A stretch of DNA of 64,000 nucleotides, from contig JAMPKV010000001.1 of the NCBI GenBank assembly GCA_039962225.1, positions 744,001-808,000 of the forward strand, in the 5' to 3' direction. Below the pieces are notes generated by a model. That model ran no database searches, was not told the DNA's origin, and saw nothing but the letters and a program-made list of their open reading frames with translations. Source of the stretch: Microcoleus sp. AS-A8. GTDB taxonomy: Bacteria; Cyanobacteriota; Cyanobacteriia; Cyanobacteriales; Coleofasciculaceae. A program made the translations under genes and the position numbers. Shown here in pieces: positions 45,307-53,760 of the stretch (positions are counted from its first letter, which is position 1; each line of letters starts with the position of its first letter).

Positions 45307-46710
45307 TCAAGCAGCCTTTTGATCCGATTCCGTTGGACATTTTATTTGAGAAAAAATCCGATAAATATTCTCCTCATCAGTTGCCCTTGAATTGGGATTA
45401 CCTTCTGACATATTGACCAAATTATATTGTACATCTTCAATGTAAATTGTTAAGGTCAATTGAATCACTTCTAAGAAATTAATTAGCCATTCACATTCAG
45501 CCTCTTGCTGATTCTTGTAATATTGAATAAGTTGAGCCAGACAGCATTCTAGATGAGAGTGTGTTTGGGGACAGAGCAACACAATCTTGAGCAGAAGAAT
45601 CGCCAGCGTTAAGGATTTTCCTTGGGTTATTAGAGTAACAAATAGTAAAGAAGGATTCCTTTGATTCATTGTCGTTAAATACTCGATCAACCGCTTGCAA
45701 GTTCTTAGCAGTAAGCGATTATCCCAGTGCTGGTGTTCGTACCCTTGATAAAGCATATTTAGCTGGGAAGCAAGATGAGTTTTCAGTGTCTCGGCTAAAC
45801 CTGGATTATCTGTAGAAAAAAACAAATAATTGAGAATATTTTGTTTAAAATTTTTGTAGCAAATATCTTGATTTTGCTTAAGAAAAATTCTAGCTAAACT
45901 AGAATAACTGAAGCGGCTACGCTTTTTTAATATTTTCTGAATTAAACGTACTACTTCATCACCAAGGCTTGTTGGGTTGGGTGAAGGATTGGGTTGACAG
46001 GTGGTAGATGAAGAACGAGCCGTGTACATAGCCAATTCATATTTGAATCGCGCTTTCAGTTGCTTGGAATAAGTTCGTGCTGCTTCTTGCTGTTCTAAGG
46101 GTTTACTCACATCAGCGGTTTGAGAAACTAACAAGTAAGAGCTGTAGCGATGGCTCCAGTGTCCTTGGTTGCGATTTTCATATTTGGCAGCAAATAGTTT
46201 CAGTTCTTGGTAATCTGGGCTGTTAACAAAGTTGCGTCGCCAAAGTGTTAGGCGTTTCAGAGTAAAACTATATAGAGTTTGAATATTGAGAGAAGTGGAG
46301 AGGAGTTGCACTAATTGCTGTACGTACTTTTGCTGTCTTGCCGAACTCCAGTTATTGACCAGAATATAAATTGACCGTTTTAATGTATAACTAAAGGTTT
46401 CTTCGGAGCCTGAACGAATAATAATCTTTAAAGCTTGGCAAGGCGTTGAGTTGATAGCTTCTGCTGGCTCGATAAATAAATGGTTAAATTTCTCTAAAAC
46501 TGACTCAGGAGAGCTTTTCCGGAGTTCTTCCATAAAAAACTGGCAGATCAGCTCTTGCGCTTGTAAAAATGAAAGATGCTGTACTGATCGGTTCAATTTA
46601 TCCAATTTTGAACTGGAAGGTTCCTTCGGTAGGCTCACCAAGCTTTGCTCTAGACTCAGAACTAGAGACTCTTTAGTAGTGAGTTGGGGCAAGACACTTG
46701 CAGATACCAT
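45307..46710 (-). CDS. Conserved protein of unknown function (paralogue A)
   Basis: A 467-residue, mostly helical, soluble protein. It is alignable along its whole length with the gene at 46990. Conserved blocks between the two: SLEQSLV, LSxxQAQxLICQFFxE, LKRSIYILVNNW, LWRRNFVNSxDYQxLKLFA, KYENRNQ, KPLEQQEAARTYS, ELAMYTAR and NPTSLGDEV. No catalytic motif, signal peptide or membrane segment is clear. I do not recognise the family. ATG 46710 (MVSASVLPQL) is chosen because the paralogue begins MVSPCVLPRL; ATG 46731 is in frame. It converges on the kinase-WD40 pair. Confidence 0.75.
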   Translation of the reverse strand: MVSASVLPQLTTKESLVLSLEQSLVSLPKEPSSSKLDKLNRSVQHLSFLQAQELICQFFMEELRKSSPESVLEKFNHLFIEPAEAINSTPCQALKIIIRSGSEETFSYTLKRSIYILVNNWSSARQQKYVQQLVQLLSTSLNIQTLYSFTLKRLTLWRRNFVNSPDYQELKLFAAKYENRNQGHWSHRYSSYLLVSQTADVSKPLEQQEAARTYSKQLKARFKYELAMYTARSSSTTCQPNPSPNPTSLGDEVVRLIQKILKKRSRFSYSSLARIFLKQNQDICYKNFKQNILNYLFFSTDNPGLAETLKTHLASQLNMLYQGYEHQHWDNRLLLRTCKRLIEYLTTMNQRNPSLLFVTLITQGKSLTLAILLLKIVLLCPQTHSHLECCLAQLIQYYKNQQEAECEWLINFLEVIQLTLTIYIEDVQYNLVNMSEGNPNSRATDEENIYRIFSQIKCPTESDQKAA

Positions 46711-46989
46711 ACCACAGTAGGAAACCGTCACCCAATTAGTATCCAGGATTTCTTAACTATGTTGAGTGATTGAAACCTACTTGAGGTGATGACAGCTATC
46801 TCTCAGTTTCGGTGAGCAGAATTACTTATTGATGGTGATCTTAGGCACAGTCCACAAGGGTTGGTATTCGTTCCCAGAAAGTTGGCGATTTCCCTACGCC
46901 GTAGAGAACCTGATGGAATTTTGGCATCTATCTTAAAGTGAGTTAAGGATATTCAACAAGTACACGCTTCTCCTACGCTAAAACTACAT

Positions 46990-48459
46990 TCATCCAGCTC
47001 CTACAACGGTTGCATTCTCTCCAGTTAACTTTTCTCCCTGCATCAAGCCAGAGAGGTTATTTAGTTGACATTGGAATTTTTTGACTTCATATTTTATTTG
47101 AGAAAAAATGCGATAGAAATTCTGATCGTTTGCATTGATTTCCGGCTTACGTGCTGACATATTGACCAAGTCGTATCGCACATTGTCAGCATAAATTGTT
47201 AATATCAGTTGAATAATTTCTAGAAAATGAGTGAGCCACTGACATTCAGATTCAGATTGGCATTGATAGCACTGAATGAGCTGAGCCAGACGACATTCTA
47301 AATGAGTGTGAGCTTGCGGACAAATCAGAATAATCTTGAGCAGAAGAATGGCTAAAGTCAGAGCCTTACCCTGGGTTGCCAATAAAATAAATAATAAAGA
47401 AGGATTTTCTCCATCGACTGTTGTTAAATGCTCAATGACGCGATTACAAGTTCTCAGCAGCAGAGCATTATCCCAAGGCTGGTTATCGTAGGATTGATAG
47501 AGTGTGCTTAATTGAGCCTCAATCTGGGTCTTTATTGCCTTGCTTAAATCTTGATGACAGGTAGAAAATAATAAATAATTCAGAAGACTTTGTTTAAAAT
47601 GCTTGTAGCGAAGCTGTTGAGTTTGGTCAAGAAAAATCCTAGCTAAACTAGTATAACTGAAGCGATTTTGTTTGTTTAAGATTGTTTGAATTAAACGCAG
47701 TACTTCATCGCCGAGACTAGTTGGATTCGGTAAGCTATTTTGTTGACCAGACGCCAACGAATATCGAGCCGTATACATCGCTAGCTCAATTTTAAACTTC
47801 TCTTTCAGTTGTTGGGAGTAGGTTCGCGCTGCTTCTTGCTGTTCTAAGGGTTTTTTCACATCAACAGATTGAGAAACTAGCAAATAAGATTTGTAACGTT
47901 GGCTCCAGTGTTCTTGGTTGCGATTTTCATATTTTGAGGCAAATAGTTTTAGGTCTTGATAATCCCGACTATTGACAAAGTTACGTCGCCACAATATTGA
48001 ACGTTTGAGAATAACCGTACATATTCTTTTGGGTTCAAGAGATGTTGAAAGCAGATGTACTAATTGCTGTATATGCTTTGCCTGTCTTTCGGTGTTCCAG
48101 TTGTTAACCAGAATATAAATTGACCGTTTTAGGGTCGTCAAAAACATTTCTTCGGAGCCTGAAGAAATAATCAAGTTTAAGGCTTGACGATGCATTGAGT
48201 TCAGTGCACCCGTTGGCTCAATAAATAAATGTTTAAATTCCTGTAAAACTAATTCAGGCGAATTTTGCTTGATTTGCTCAAGAAAAAATTGACAAATTAG
48301 GTCTTGTGCTTGTGAAAGAGAAAGATTTTTTAATCCTGGGTTGGATTGGTCTAAGCTGGCAGAGTCAGGTTTCTTGGGTAGATTCACCAAGCTCTGCTCT
48401 AGACTCCGAACCACAGGATGTCTACTACTGAGACGAGGTAAGACGCATGGAGATACCAT
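46990..48459 (-). CDS. Conserved protein of unknown function (paralogue B)
   Basis: A 489-residue sister of the gene at 45307, transcribed in the same direction with a 280-bp gap between them. It shares all the blocks listed there, including WRRNFVNSRDYQDLKLFASK and KPLEQQEAARTYSQQLK, and a Leu-rich C-terminal half (LTLAILLLKIILICPQ). The last 30 residues (LNNLSGLMQGEKLTGENATV) are not shared. Both genes are less GC-rich than their neighbours by eye. A role together with the adjoining kinases is only a neighbourhood inference. Confidence 0.75.
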   Translation of the reverse strand: MVSPCVLPRLSSRHPVVRSLEQSLVNLPKKPDSASLDQSNPGLKNLSLSQAQDLICQFFLEQIKQNSPELVLQEFKHLFIEPTGALNSMHRQALNLIISSGSEEMFLTTLKRSIYILVNNWNTERQAKHIQQLVHLLSTSLEPKRICTVILKRSILWRRNFVNSRDYQDLKLFASKYENRNQEHWSQRYKSYLLVSQSVDVKKPLEQQEAARTYSQQLKEKFKIELAMYTARYSLASGQQNSLPNPTSLGDEVLRLIQTILNKQNRFSYTSLARIFLDQTQQLRYKHFKQSLLNYLLFSTCHQDLSKAIKTQIEAQLSTLYQSYDNQPWDNALLLRTCNRVIEHLTTVDGENPSLLFILLATQGKALTLAILLLKIILICPQAHTHLECRLAQLIQCYQCQSESECQWLTHFLEIIQLILTIYADNVRYDLVNMSARKPEINANDQNFYRIFSQIKYEVKKFQCQLNNLSGLMQGEKLTGENATVVGAG

Positions 48460-48995
48460 AGGCGATCGTAAACTGGCACACAGTTAGTACCAGCAGTGCT
48501 GGAGTGCGCTTAGCGAGCGAAAGCCTTTGGAGACGATGATGCTTCTCTCTGTGTTCTGTGAGGAGAATCACCGAAGCGTCTAATGGTGAGTCACCTAAGC
48601 ATGTGATCTATTGCACAGTTTACACGCTCAGTAAAGATTCTGCACTAATTTGCAATCGAGGTTTACAAGTGAGGGAATAACTTAACGAGTCTCATCAATT
48701 CCCCATTCCATAAAGACTAGCGACACCGACAAAACTTGGCTCAATCAACCCCGAAATGTTGAGGAGAAAAATGGGCAATTTGCAAACTTTAGTCAGAGGA
48801 AATTTAGAGAGTCAAATATGATGCGATCGCACAGAGGATAAATTAATAGTTTCTTAATACAATTTTTTCTCCGGCACGATAATATCTTTTGAGTCTTGGC
48901 AACAAAAACCCCTTTTAAAGCAAAAGCGGGTCAGAGACCCGCACTACAAAAAATTACAAAATGGTATCTTCCCCATCAGAGGAATTCCTACCCAT
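48460..48995. other. Intergenic region with palindromic repeat
   Basis: 536 bp with no credible gene. It holds the promoter of the minus-strand paralogue B and, near the end of the ABC1 gene, a perfect hairpin GCGGGTC AGA GACCCGC (48926-48942), a common dispersed cyanobacterial repeat that may end transcription. Confidence 0.5.
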
Positions 48996-51062
48996 TTATT
49001 GTTGAACGATCGCCGCCTGAGGTAGAACTAACCGAGGTGCGGGTGCTGGCTTACGACCCTTGGGTGCCTCTTCCTTGGGTGCATCCTGGAGTAAAGCTTC
49101 GCGAATCATCCGCGCAATCACACGCTGCGCCAAACCCCCCGCAATTTTTTGCCCCATCTTCTGCGTTTCCGGCTTCATCAACAACTGAGGAATGATCGGC
49201 ACCAGTTGCATCGGGTCAAAACCGGGTGTCTCCTGCAAAATCTCCCAAATTCGCTTGACATGCTCCGCCGTCTGGGCATTAGCTCCCGTTGTCACAGTTG
49301 ATGTTCTGCTTTCTACCAACCCAATCCGTTTGAGCAGCGAATAACTCGCATTATCCAGCGTCCGACGCCCATAGGCATCGATCGCCTTGACAATCTCATC
49401 CACCAATTGCTCTCGGATAAATTCACCGCGTTCTGAGAAGAGAAACTCTAGCGCCTGATTCAACACCTTATTCAGGTCGTAATCCTGACTGATAGCCGCA
49501 TTTCGCAACAAGTTTTCCAGGCGGTTCCACCGGAAACTACCCTCCTTAAACAGCAAATCTTTTAAAGACGCCCTTAATTCCGGTGCCGGGTCACTTAATA
49601 GACGTTTCGAGATGTAAGGATACGCTTTCGAGAGTACCTTGAAGTTCGGATCGACATTAATCGCAATCCCTTCCAACGTCACCAACGAACGAATAATCAG
49701 CGCATAGTAAGCCGGTACTCGGAACGGATACTCATACATCAAGGCCGACAACTGATCCGTAATACTCTTAAAGTTGAGTTCCGCTACACTCGCGCCCAAG
49801 GCATCGCTAAACACATTCGCCAGCGCGGGAATAATGGGCGTCAAGTCAGTATCCGGCGTGAGAAACTCCAACTTCACGTAGTCATGAGCCAAACCGGAAA
49901 AGTCCCGGTTTACCAAGTGAACCACCGCCTCAATCAAACCGTAACGCTGATAAGGCTTGACTTCGCTCATCATGCCAAAGTCCAGGTACGCCAACTTTCC
50001 TTCCGGCGTTGCCAACAAATTACCTGGGTGAGGGTCAGCATGGAAGAAGCCATGTTCTAGCAACTGCCGCAGGGAACACTGAACCCCAACATTGATCAGA
50101 TGGCGCGCATCGATGCCTCGCTCCTTAATCGCTTCCATATTGGTCAGCTTCGTGCCCGTGATCCACTCCATCGTCAGGACACGACGCCCCGTATATTGCC
50201 AATAAATTTTGGGGACATAAACATCCTGGAGTTGACCGTAAAGCTCAGCAAAACGCTCGGCATTGTGCCCCTCGTGGGCATAATCCATTTCCTCAAAGAT
50301 GCGGGTGCCAAATTCATCCATAATGGCAACCAAATCGCTCCGCACCTGCTTGATATTGTTTTGCGCCCATTGAGCGAGGCGTCGCAGAATATAAATATCC
50401 AGCGCAATCCGCCGTGCCAGTCCGGGTCGCTGCACCTTCACCGCGACGGTTTCGCCAGTTTTGAGCTTACCTTTGTAAACTTGTCCCAAGGAAGCTGCCG
50501 CTACGGGATCGGGTGTAAGTTCAGCATAAATTTCCTGGGGACGAGCGCCTAATTCTTCCTCTATAAATTGATAAGCCAGCTCATTGGGAAAAGGCGGCAA
50601 CTGGTCTTGCAGCAGCGACAACTCTTCCAAGAACATCGGCGGCACCAAATCCGGTCGCGTTGAGAGCGCCTGTCCCACCTTAATGTAGGCCGGCCCCAGT
50701 CTCGTCAAAATCTTCCGCAGCTGAATCGCTCGACGCCGATTGTTAATCACATCGCGACCCACGAATCGATCCCACCATAGCCCTAATGCTAAAGACACAC
50801 AGGGGAAGGTAATATTCCAGATTCGCCCCAACACTTGTAGGGGTGCCTTACTGTATTGAGCCGAAATCGCCACAGGATCGTAGCGTAGCGCTTCAGTCGC
50901 GAACACCGGAGGTTGATTCGCTAAGGCTTCCGATGGGTCTGGCGTTGGACTGACTTCATACTCAATGGCGATGGGTTCCGCTGGCACTGACACAATCTGC
51001 TTTTCCGGCATAGGATTGGAGTCTATTTCGGAGGGGGCTGGGGAAACTGTTTTAAGATTCAT
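48996..51062 (-). CDS. ABC1/UbiB (AarF) atypical kinase
   Basis: A 688-residue ABC1-family protein-kinase-like ATPase. Signature features: GPAYIKVGQALSTRPDL (KxGQ motif), AAASLGQVYKGKL (Ala-rich loop), VAVKVQRPG (Lys), FFHADPHPGNLL and YLDFGMM. Such proteins regulate quinone or prenyl-lipid metabolism in plastids and cyanobacteria. ATG 51062 (MNLKTVSPAPSEID) is used since the longer frame adds 51 residues without conserved features. A membrane-proximal hydrophobic segment occurs near residue 80-95. The gene is divergent from recN. Confidence 0.92.
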   Translation of the reverse strand: MNLKTVSPAPSEIDSNPMPEKQIVSVPAEPIAIEYEVSPTPDPSEALANQPPVFATEALRYDPVAISAQYSKAPLQVLGRIWNITFPCVSLALGLWWDRFVGRDVINNRRRAIQLRKILTRLGPAYIKVGQALSTRPDLVPPMFLEELSLLQDQLPPFPNELAYQFIEEELGARPQEIYAELTPDPVAAASLGQVYKGKLKTGETVAVKVQRPGLARRIALDIYILRRLAQWAQNNIKQVRSDLVAIMDEFGTRIFEEMDYAHEGHNAERFAELYGQLQDVYVPKIYWQYTGRRVLTMEWITGTKLTNMEAIKERGIDARHLINVGVQCSLRQLLEHGFFHADPHPGNLLATPEGKLAYLDFGMMSEVKPYQRYGLIEAVVHLVNRDFSGLAHDYVKLEFLTPDTDLTPIIPALANVFSDALGASVAELNFKSITDQLSALMYEYPFRVPAYYALIIRSLVTLEGIAINVDPNFKVLSKAYPYISKRLLSDPAPELRASLKDLLFKEGSFRWNRLENLLRNAAISQDYDLNKVLNQALEFLFSERGEFIREQLVDEIVKAIDAYGRRTLDNASYSLLKRIGLVESRTSTVTTGANAQTAEHVKRIWEILQETPGFDPMQLVPIIPQLLMKPETQKMGQKIAGGLAQRVIARMIREALLQDAPKEEAPKGRKPAPAPRLVLPQAAIVQQ

Positions 51063-51370
51063 ATTAAATAGGAACCGACAGGAGCGACTCTGTAAAGTAT
51101 TGTAACAATAACGATTATGGGCATGACTCAACTCAGTGACTCTGGGATGGGACTCGCCCCAATGCCCACAATCTTCCTGGCTCGGCAAAAATTGCTTTCG
51201 CCGTTCGCTTGACAATAAATTTACACTTAAATTTTGGTAGGCACCCTAACCTATCGGCTTAACTGCCCTTTACATCTCCTGATGCTTTCTTTCCAGTATG
51301 GTTAGGGTTTGCTGAGATTGCCTCTTTCCTCTAGGAGAATTTTGTTACTCACTGGATCATTCAAGATTTT

Positions 51371-51420
51371 GGCTGTCGAACTCAATCTGCATCGATCACA
51401 TTCGGATCGATTCAACAGCC
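51371..51420. promoter_or_regulatory. Nested inverted repeat upstream of recN
   Basis: Outer arms GGCTGTCGAA / TTCAACAGCC (9 of 10) enclose ATCGATC (51391) / GATCGAT (51405), a perfect pair. The structure ends 23 bp before the recN ATG. It could be an operator for a damage regulator or a leader hairpin. The rest of the 380-bp gap (51063-51370) shows TTGACA at 51209 but no convincing -10. Confidence 0.45.
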
Positions 51421-51443
51421 AGCACCCCGATTAAACGTTTAAA

Positions 51444-53252
51444 ATGGCTATGCTGCTTGCTTTGCGGATTCAAAACTTTGCTTTGATTGATCAGCTAGAA
51501 CTGGAATTCGGTACGGGTCTGACTGTATTGACTGGCGAAACCGGTGCGGGCAAATCAATTATTTTAGATGCGATTGATGTGGCGTTGGGCGGAAAGGTCA
51601 GCCAGCGAATCATTCGCACCGGCACAGAACGGGCGCTGGTGGAAGCCACATTTCGAGCCGATGCCGCCTTAGTCGCGTGGCTGAGCGAGCAGGAGATAGA
51701 TTTGCTCGATGAGGCGGATTTAGTTTGTAGTCGGGAGATTGCGGTGACTCCCAGCAATATCCGATCGCGATCACGGGTTAATGGCGTGTTAGTCAATCGC
51801 GCCTTGATGGATCGCCTGCGTGAGCGCTTGGTAGAAATTACGGCTCAAGGTCAAACCGTCTCTCTCATGGCTGCCTCGCACCAACGAGGGCTACTCGATT
51901 TATATGGGGGTTCTTCCCTACTCCAGCAGCGCGATCAAGTGGCAGCCGCCTACATGACTTGTCAGGAGGCAGCGCAAGCGCTGGAGAGACGGCGGCAATC
52001 CGAACAACAACGCTTGCAACGGCTCGACTGGCTAGAGTATCAAACTCAGGAGCTTAAGGCGGCTAACCTTAAAGAGGCTGACGAACTCGAACAACTTGAA
52101 CAAGAACGCCAACGCCTGAGCCATGTTGTAGACCTCCAACAGCAGAGTTATCAAGCTTATCAAGCCCTCTACCAAAATGAAAGTGGTACAGCGGCGGCTG
52201 ATTTATTGGGAGAGGCTGAAACCACGTTAAATGATATGGTGCGCTTCGATGCTCAGTTGCAACCCTTGCTCGATATGGTGAGTGCCGCACTAGCACAGGT
52301 GGTGGAAGCATCCCATCAAATTAATGCCTATGGGGATGGGCTTGAAAGTGACCCAGAGCGTCTCCTATCGGTCGAGGAGCGCATACAGGCACTCAAACAA
52401 ATTTGTCGCAAATATGGGCCAACCCTGACCGAGGCGATCGCACACTATGAAAAACTCCAGGCAGAACTGGCTGAACTCAGTGGCGAGGGACAATCCCTGG
52501 AAGAATTAGAAAAAACCTACGCTCAATGTCAAGATAAGTTAACAAATCTTTGTTATCAATTAACTTATTTCCGCCAGAAAGCCGCTGAAGAACTGGAAAA
52601 GCGTTTGGTTGAAGAACTCAAGCCTCTGGCAATGAAAAAGGTACAATTCCAAGTCAAAATTGCACCTATCTCTCCGACGGCAGCGGGTGCAGACCAAGTG
52701 GCCTTTTATTTTTCGCCGAACCCTGGTGAACCCTTGCAACCACTGTCCGCTACAGCGTCGGGTGGCGAAATGAGCCGCTTTCTACTAGCTTTAAAAGCTT
52801 GTTTCTCAATGACGAACGACGCACACAGAACTTTAATCTTTGATGAAATTGATGTGGGAGTGTCAGGTCGTGTGGCTCAAGCGATCGCCGAAAAACTGCA
52901 CCACCTCAGTCAACAACACCAAGTTCTGTGTGTGACTCACCAACCTTTAATTGCCGCGATGGCAGACCGACACTTCCGAGTTGATAAACAAGTGATTGAC
53001 CAACCGCTCTCACATTCCTTAAAACAATCAGCATCCTCTAAGCGAAATAGCCAAGCCATGCCAGAACTTGATGACCCACTTTTAAGCGATGAACTAACCG
53101 ATCGACGCACAGTTGTCCGCGTCAGTCTCCTAGATACTCATGGAACGCGTCGCGAAGAAATTGCCCAGCTTGCGGGTGGACATTCGGCGCAAGAAGCAAT
53201 GACCTTCGCCGAGTCTCTCCTCGCCAAAGCACGTCACTCCCGTCAAAACTAG
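51444..53252 (+). CDS. recN: DNA repair protein RecN
   Basis: A 602-residue SMC-like ATPase for recombinational repair of double-strand breaks. N-terminal LALRIQNFALIDQLELEF with Walker A TGETGAGKS, two coiled-coil arms (about 150-380), then signature TASGGEMSRFLLALK and Walker B LIFDEIDVGVSG with CVTHQPL. A Ser/Gln-rich insert lies near 520-550. ATG 51444 or 51450 may be used. A terminator hairpin follows. No other repair gene is adjacent. Confidence 0.96.
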   Translation: MAMLLALRIQNFALIDQLELEFGTGLTVLTGETGAGKSIILDAIDVALGGKVSQRIIRTGTERALVEATFRADAALVAWLSEQEIDLLDEADLVCSREIAVTPSNIRSRSRVNGVLVNRALMDRLRERLVEITAQGQTVSLMAASHQRGLLDLYGGSSLLQQRDQVAAAYMTCQEAAQALERRRQSEQQRLQRLDWLEYQTQELKAANLKEADELEQLEQERQRLSHVVDLQQQSYQAYQALYQNESGTAAADLLGEAETTLNDMVRFDAQLQPLLDMVSAALAQVVEASHQINAYGDGLESDPERLLSVEERIQALKQICRKYGPTLTEAIAHYEKLQAELAELSGEGQSLEELEKTYAQCQDKLTNLCYQLTYFRQKAAEELEKRLVEELKPLAMKKVQFQVKIAPISPTAAGADQVAFYFSPNPGEPLQPLSATASGGEMSRFLLALKACFSMTNDAHRTLIFDEIDVGVSGRVAQAIAEKLHHLSQQHQVLCVTHQPLIAAMADRHFRVDKQVIDQPLSHSLKQSASSKRNSQAMPELDDPLLSDELTDRRTVVRVSLLDTHGTRREEIAQLAGGHSAQEAMTFAESLLAKARHSRQN

Positions 53253-53260
53253 AGAAGGCC

Positions 53261-53299
53261 GACCCAGAAAGCCATGGGAATGTAGGCTTTTTCTAGGTC
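53261..53299 (+). terminator. Terminator after recN
   Basis: GACC-AGAAAGCC and GGCTTTTTCT-GGTC form an interrupted stem over an 11-nt loop, with TTTTT within the right arm, 9 bp after the recN stop. Confidence 0.6.
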
Positions 53300-53760
53300 T
53301 GAAGCAGCCTCTTCGTTAACGCTCAAGGCGATGCTGTAGATACCCAATCCGACAGGTAGATTCCTTTTTTAAGCGCCTAAACAATCTCTCCCCGTCTTTT
53401 GAAAAATCCCGAAACTGATGTGCTATGATTTCTTGTTTCAGTGCCCTGTTCGCTTTTGTTAACGCGACCTTAAGCCAAGACCCAGAAAAAATTGTAAAAC
53501 TGACAACATATCTTTTCTGTGTTGATGCCAAGATGATGGGCAGAGTGGGAATTTTTCGGTGTTCTAGCGACCACATCCGCCTAGATGCTGTTGAAGTGTT
53601 GTTGAAACACTAAACTGGTAATTAGAGTGGGATATACTGACTTCGTTATCAACAAGGTTAGGAACAAGTAAGTGGGCAACGCACAGGAGTGAGTGGAATT
53701 TATTAAGACTCACACAGATAATAAAGATCTCTTAATTCGAGCTTCAGTAGAGAAAAGCAT
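53300..53760. other. Intergenic region before adenylate cyclase
   Basis: 460 bp. Two overlapping short frames occur (53425-53613 plus, 53316-53576 minus) but neither has homology I know or a good ribosome site. The region is taken as non-coding leader and promoter. Confidence 0.45.

Noticed and set aside
50100-50552. 150-codon plus-strand frame inside the ABC1 kinase gene
   Set aside because: Fully antisense to a well-conserved gene, with no independent support.
53316-53613. Two overlapping short frames on opposite strands between recN and the cyclase gene
   Set aside because: No ribosome site, no recognised family, and each could be the shadow of the other.
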